In this document: one piece after another, positions 12,150 through 13,300 of the stretch
How the letters are laid out: each line of letters begins with the position of its first letter
How positions within the stretch are numbered: position 1 is the stretch's first letter
Assembly (NCBI GenBank): GCA_016196415.1
Contig: JACPXS010000090.1
Location: 1-13,300 of the forward strand
Origin: Candidatus Omnitrophota bacterium
Lineage (GTDB): Bacteria; Omnitrophota; Koll11; Aquiviventales; Aquiviventaceae
Length of the DNA: 13,300 bases
Direction: 5' to 3'
Position numbers and translations under genes: made by a program
Notes under the pieces: model-generated
The model's database searches: none
Seen by the model: the letters and a program-made list of their open reading frames with translations, nothing else
Told to the model about the DNA's origin: nothing

Positions 12150-13187
12150 CTAGAAGCGCACCTGGATCCCGCCCAGTGCTGAGGTTTCATCGGCGTCCTT
12201 GCGCAGACGAAGGAAGAGCTTGGCGTCAGGCATCAGCTCGTGAGTGAACGTCACCGTCAGGCCGAGCGGCCGGCGCCGGCTGTCGTGCAGCGCCAGCGAC
12301 ACCCGATCACGCCGGCTCAGGGCCATGACCGCTTCAAAGCGGATCGCCTGCACGCGACCGTCGGCATACGGGATCTCGAAGGAGACCGAGGCATCGCGAC
12401 GCAACGTCCACCTCCCCGCCAGGACGATGCGCCGGCGCTGCCGGTTCCCTCCTGAGCGGCCGATGTCGACGCGGAAGACCAGCCGCCCATCGCGCGCGAG
12501 CACGTCGGGGCTCTCAAGGCTTGTGCTGAAATCAAATGATGAGTTGCGCGAGCCGCTGAGCCGATAGCGCAGACGATGCGCATCGGTGAGGTCCCAGGCG
12601 CCTTCAAAGGTGAGGGCATGCTCACCACTGAGGTGGCGTGTCGTGGCGCGCCGGCGGTAGCGATACCGCAACGCGTGGTCGGGCCCCACCTCCCAGCCGC
12701 TTTGCAGGGTTAAGCGGTCTTCGAGCCCATCGGCCCGCTCCACCAAGAACGACAACCGGTTGTCGGCATCAGCCGCCCAGCGACCGGATATCCTGAGCTG
12801 TTGGACGGATCGGGCACCATCGCCCTCCCGAGGCTGAAGCGCAAACACCGCCGCATCGGCTTGCGCCTGCACCAACGCTCCTCTGAGCGTCAGGGTTTGT
12901 TGGTCCGGCCGGCTCTCATCGTGGGGGCGCAGCGCAAGTTCATGATCAGGGCTCAGCGTCCAGGTGCCATCGAGCACGACCGTGGTGGGAACGGAAGGAT
13001 CCGGGCTTCCGGAATCCGTGCGCACGTGGTAGATGAGCCGATTGGCGCGATCAACGGTGACGGCGCCCTCGAGGACGCGGCGAGACATCAGACGTCCGGT
13101 GCGCCCATCACGTTCGCGCACCACGAGCTGGTTCGTCTCATCAAAGGCGTAGCGGACACTCGATCGCGAGCGTGGTGGTCGACGCAT
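12150..13187 (-). CDS. Beta-strand repeat protein, unknown
   Basis: I do not recognise this 345-residue protein. It is built from about nine degenerate units of 27-33 residues (one longer, about 60), each with the pattern h-x-h-x-G-x-W-x-h-x-x-x-H/D-x-h-x-h-x-h. Examples are VVLDGTWTLSPDHELAL (70-86), LRISGRWAADADNRLSF (131-147), LTLQSGWEVGPDHALRY (159-175) and RIVLAGRWTLRRDASVSF (253-270). The alternating hydrophobics imply paired beta strands. It ends GGIQVRF, and a terminal Phe is typical of outer-membrane barrels, but no signal peptide is visible at the N terminus (MRRPPRSRSS). The ATG at 13187-13185 overlaps the preceding TGA as TGATG. A stop lies six codons upstream in the same frame. 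Function is unknown. Confidence 0.7.
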   Translation of the reverse strand: MRRPPRSRSSVRYAFDETNQLVVRERDGRTGRLMSRRVLEGAVTVDRANRLIYHVRTDSGSPDPSVPTTVVLDGTWTLSPDHELALRPHDESRPDQQTLTLRGALVQAQADAAVFALQPREGDGARSVQQLRISGRWAADADNRLSFLVERADGLEDRLTLQSGWEVGPDHALRYRYRRRATTRHLSGEHALTFEGAWDLTDAHRLRYRLSGSRNSSFDFSTSLESPDVLARDGRLVFRVDIGRSGGNRQRRRIVLAGRWTLRRDASVSFEIPYADGRVQAIRFEAVMALSRRDRVSLALHDSRRRPLGLTVTFTHELMPDAKLFLRLRKDADETSALGGIQVRF

Positions 13188-13300
13188 CAGGCTTCTACCC
13201 CGCTAGCCCCCACCGGGATCTCGCATGGATCGAGCGCATCAAGGGCCCTCGGCTGGTCCGCGTTTGATGAGCGCCGCGTCGGAGGACAAAAGCTGCAGCG
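13187..13300 (-). CDS. 3' end of an unknown upstream gene (partial)
   Basis: A frame open from the window edge ends at the TGA at 13189-13187, which overlaps the ATG of the beta-repeat gene by one base (TGATG), a common coupled arrangement. The visible C-terminal 37 residues end ALDALDPCEIPVGASGVEA. Another frame is also open across most of this short stretch, so coding is not proven. It may be a separate gene or, if one base were changed, the N-terminal part of the beta-repeat protein. Confidence 0.35.
   Translation of the reverse strand, partial: RCSFCPPTRRSSNADQPRALDALDPCEIPVGASGVEA

Overview
The window is a GC-rich, densely packed bacterial chromosome segment. Every gene I can support lies on the minus strand, so transcription runs from high to low coordinates. 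Most genes are universal housekeeping genes with short gaps or overlapping stop/start codons. Two well-known bacterial gene neighbourhoods are joined head to tail: ispE / glmU / prs / rplY(ctc) / pth, as in the Bacillus ispE-to-spoVC region, followed by rpsF / ssb / rpsR. Two-subunit transketolase genes, a 13-repeat TPR lipoprotein and word-like palindromic repeats in the gaps suggest an uncultured candidate phylum; Omnitrophota would fit. That assignment is an inference from layout and cannot be proven without a search.

Layout in the direction of transcription: the end of an unknown reading frame (13300-13187); a 345-residue beta-repeat protein I do not recognise (13187-12150); a small release-factor-like ribosome rescue protein (12141-11725); a MITE-like element with 22-bp perfect terminal inverted repeats (11704-11553); a near-consensus sigma-70 promoter (11545-11517); long-form hisG (11349-10348); a TPR lipoprotein (10298-8736) overlapping the N-terminal transketolase subunit (8739-7900); a palindromic repeat; the C-terminal transketolase subunit (7755-6784); a 300-bp nested palindrome; ispE (6481-5591); a gap with two repeat structures; tRNA-Gln(UUG) (5226-5156); glmU (5109-3616); prs (3603-2620); rplY (2544-1825); pth (1828-1247); a structured RNA leader; rpsF (1137-787); ssb (781-323); a hairpin repeat; and the first 68 codons of rpsR (206-1).

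The genes supply basic growth functions: ribose-5-phosphate interconversion (transketolase) and PRPP (Prs), PRPP use in histidine synthesis (HisG), isoprenoid and cell-wall precursors (IspE, GlmU), and translation or its quality control (S6, S18, L25, Pth, the rescue factor, tRNA-Gln), plus SSB. PRPP links Prs and HisG directly.

The less ordinary content is in the non-coding DNA and protein tails. A 40-nt hairpin repeat (38/40 identical) follows both ssb and ispE. A nested stem precedes rpsF where an S6:S18 autoregulatory element would be expected. Three gaps hold three different palindrome families. GlmU carries an 81-residue tail that is mostly basic. No CRISPR array, prophage, transposase or new defence system is visible.
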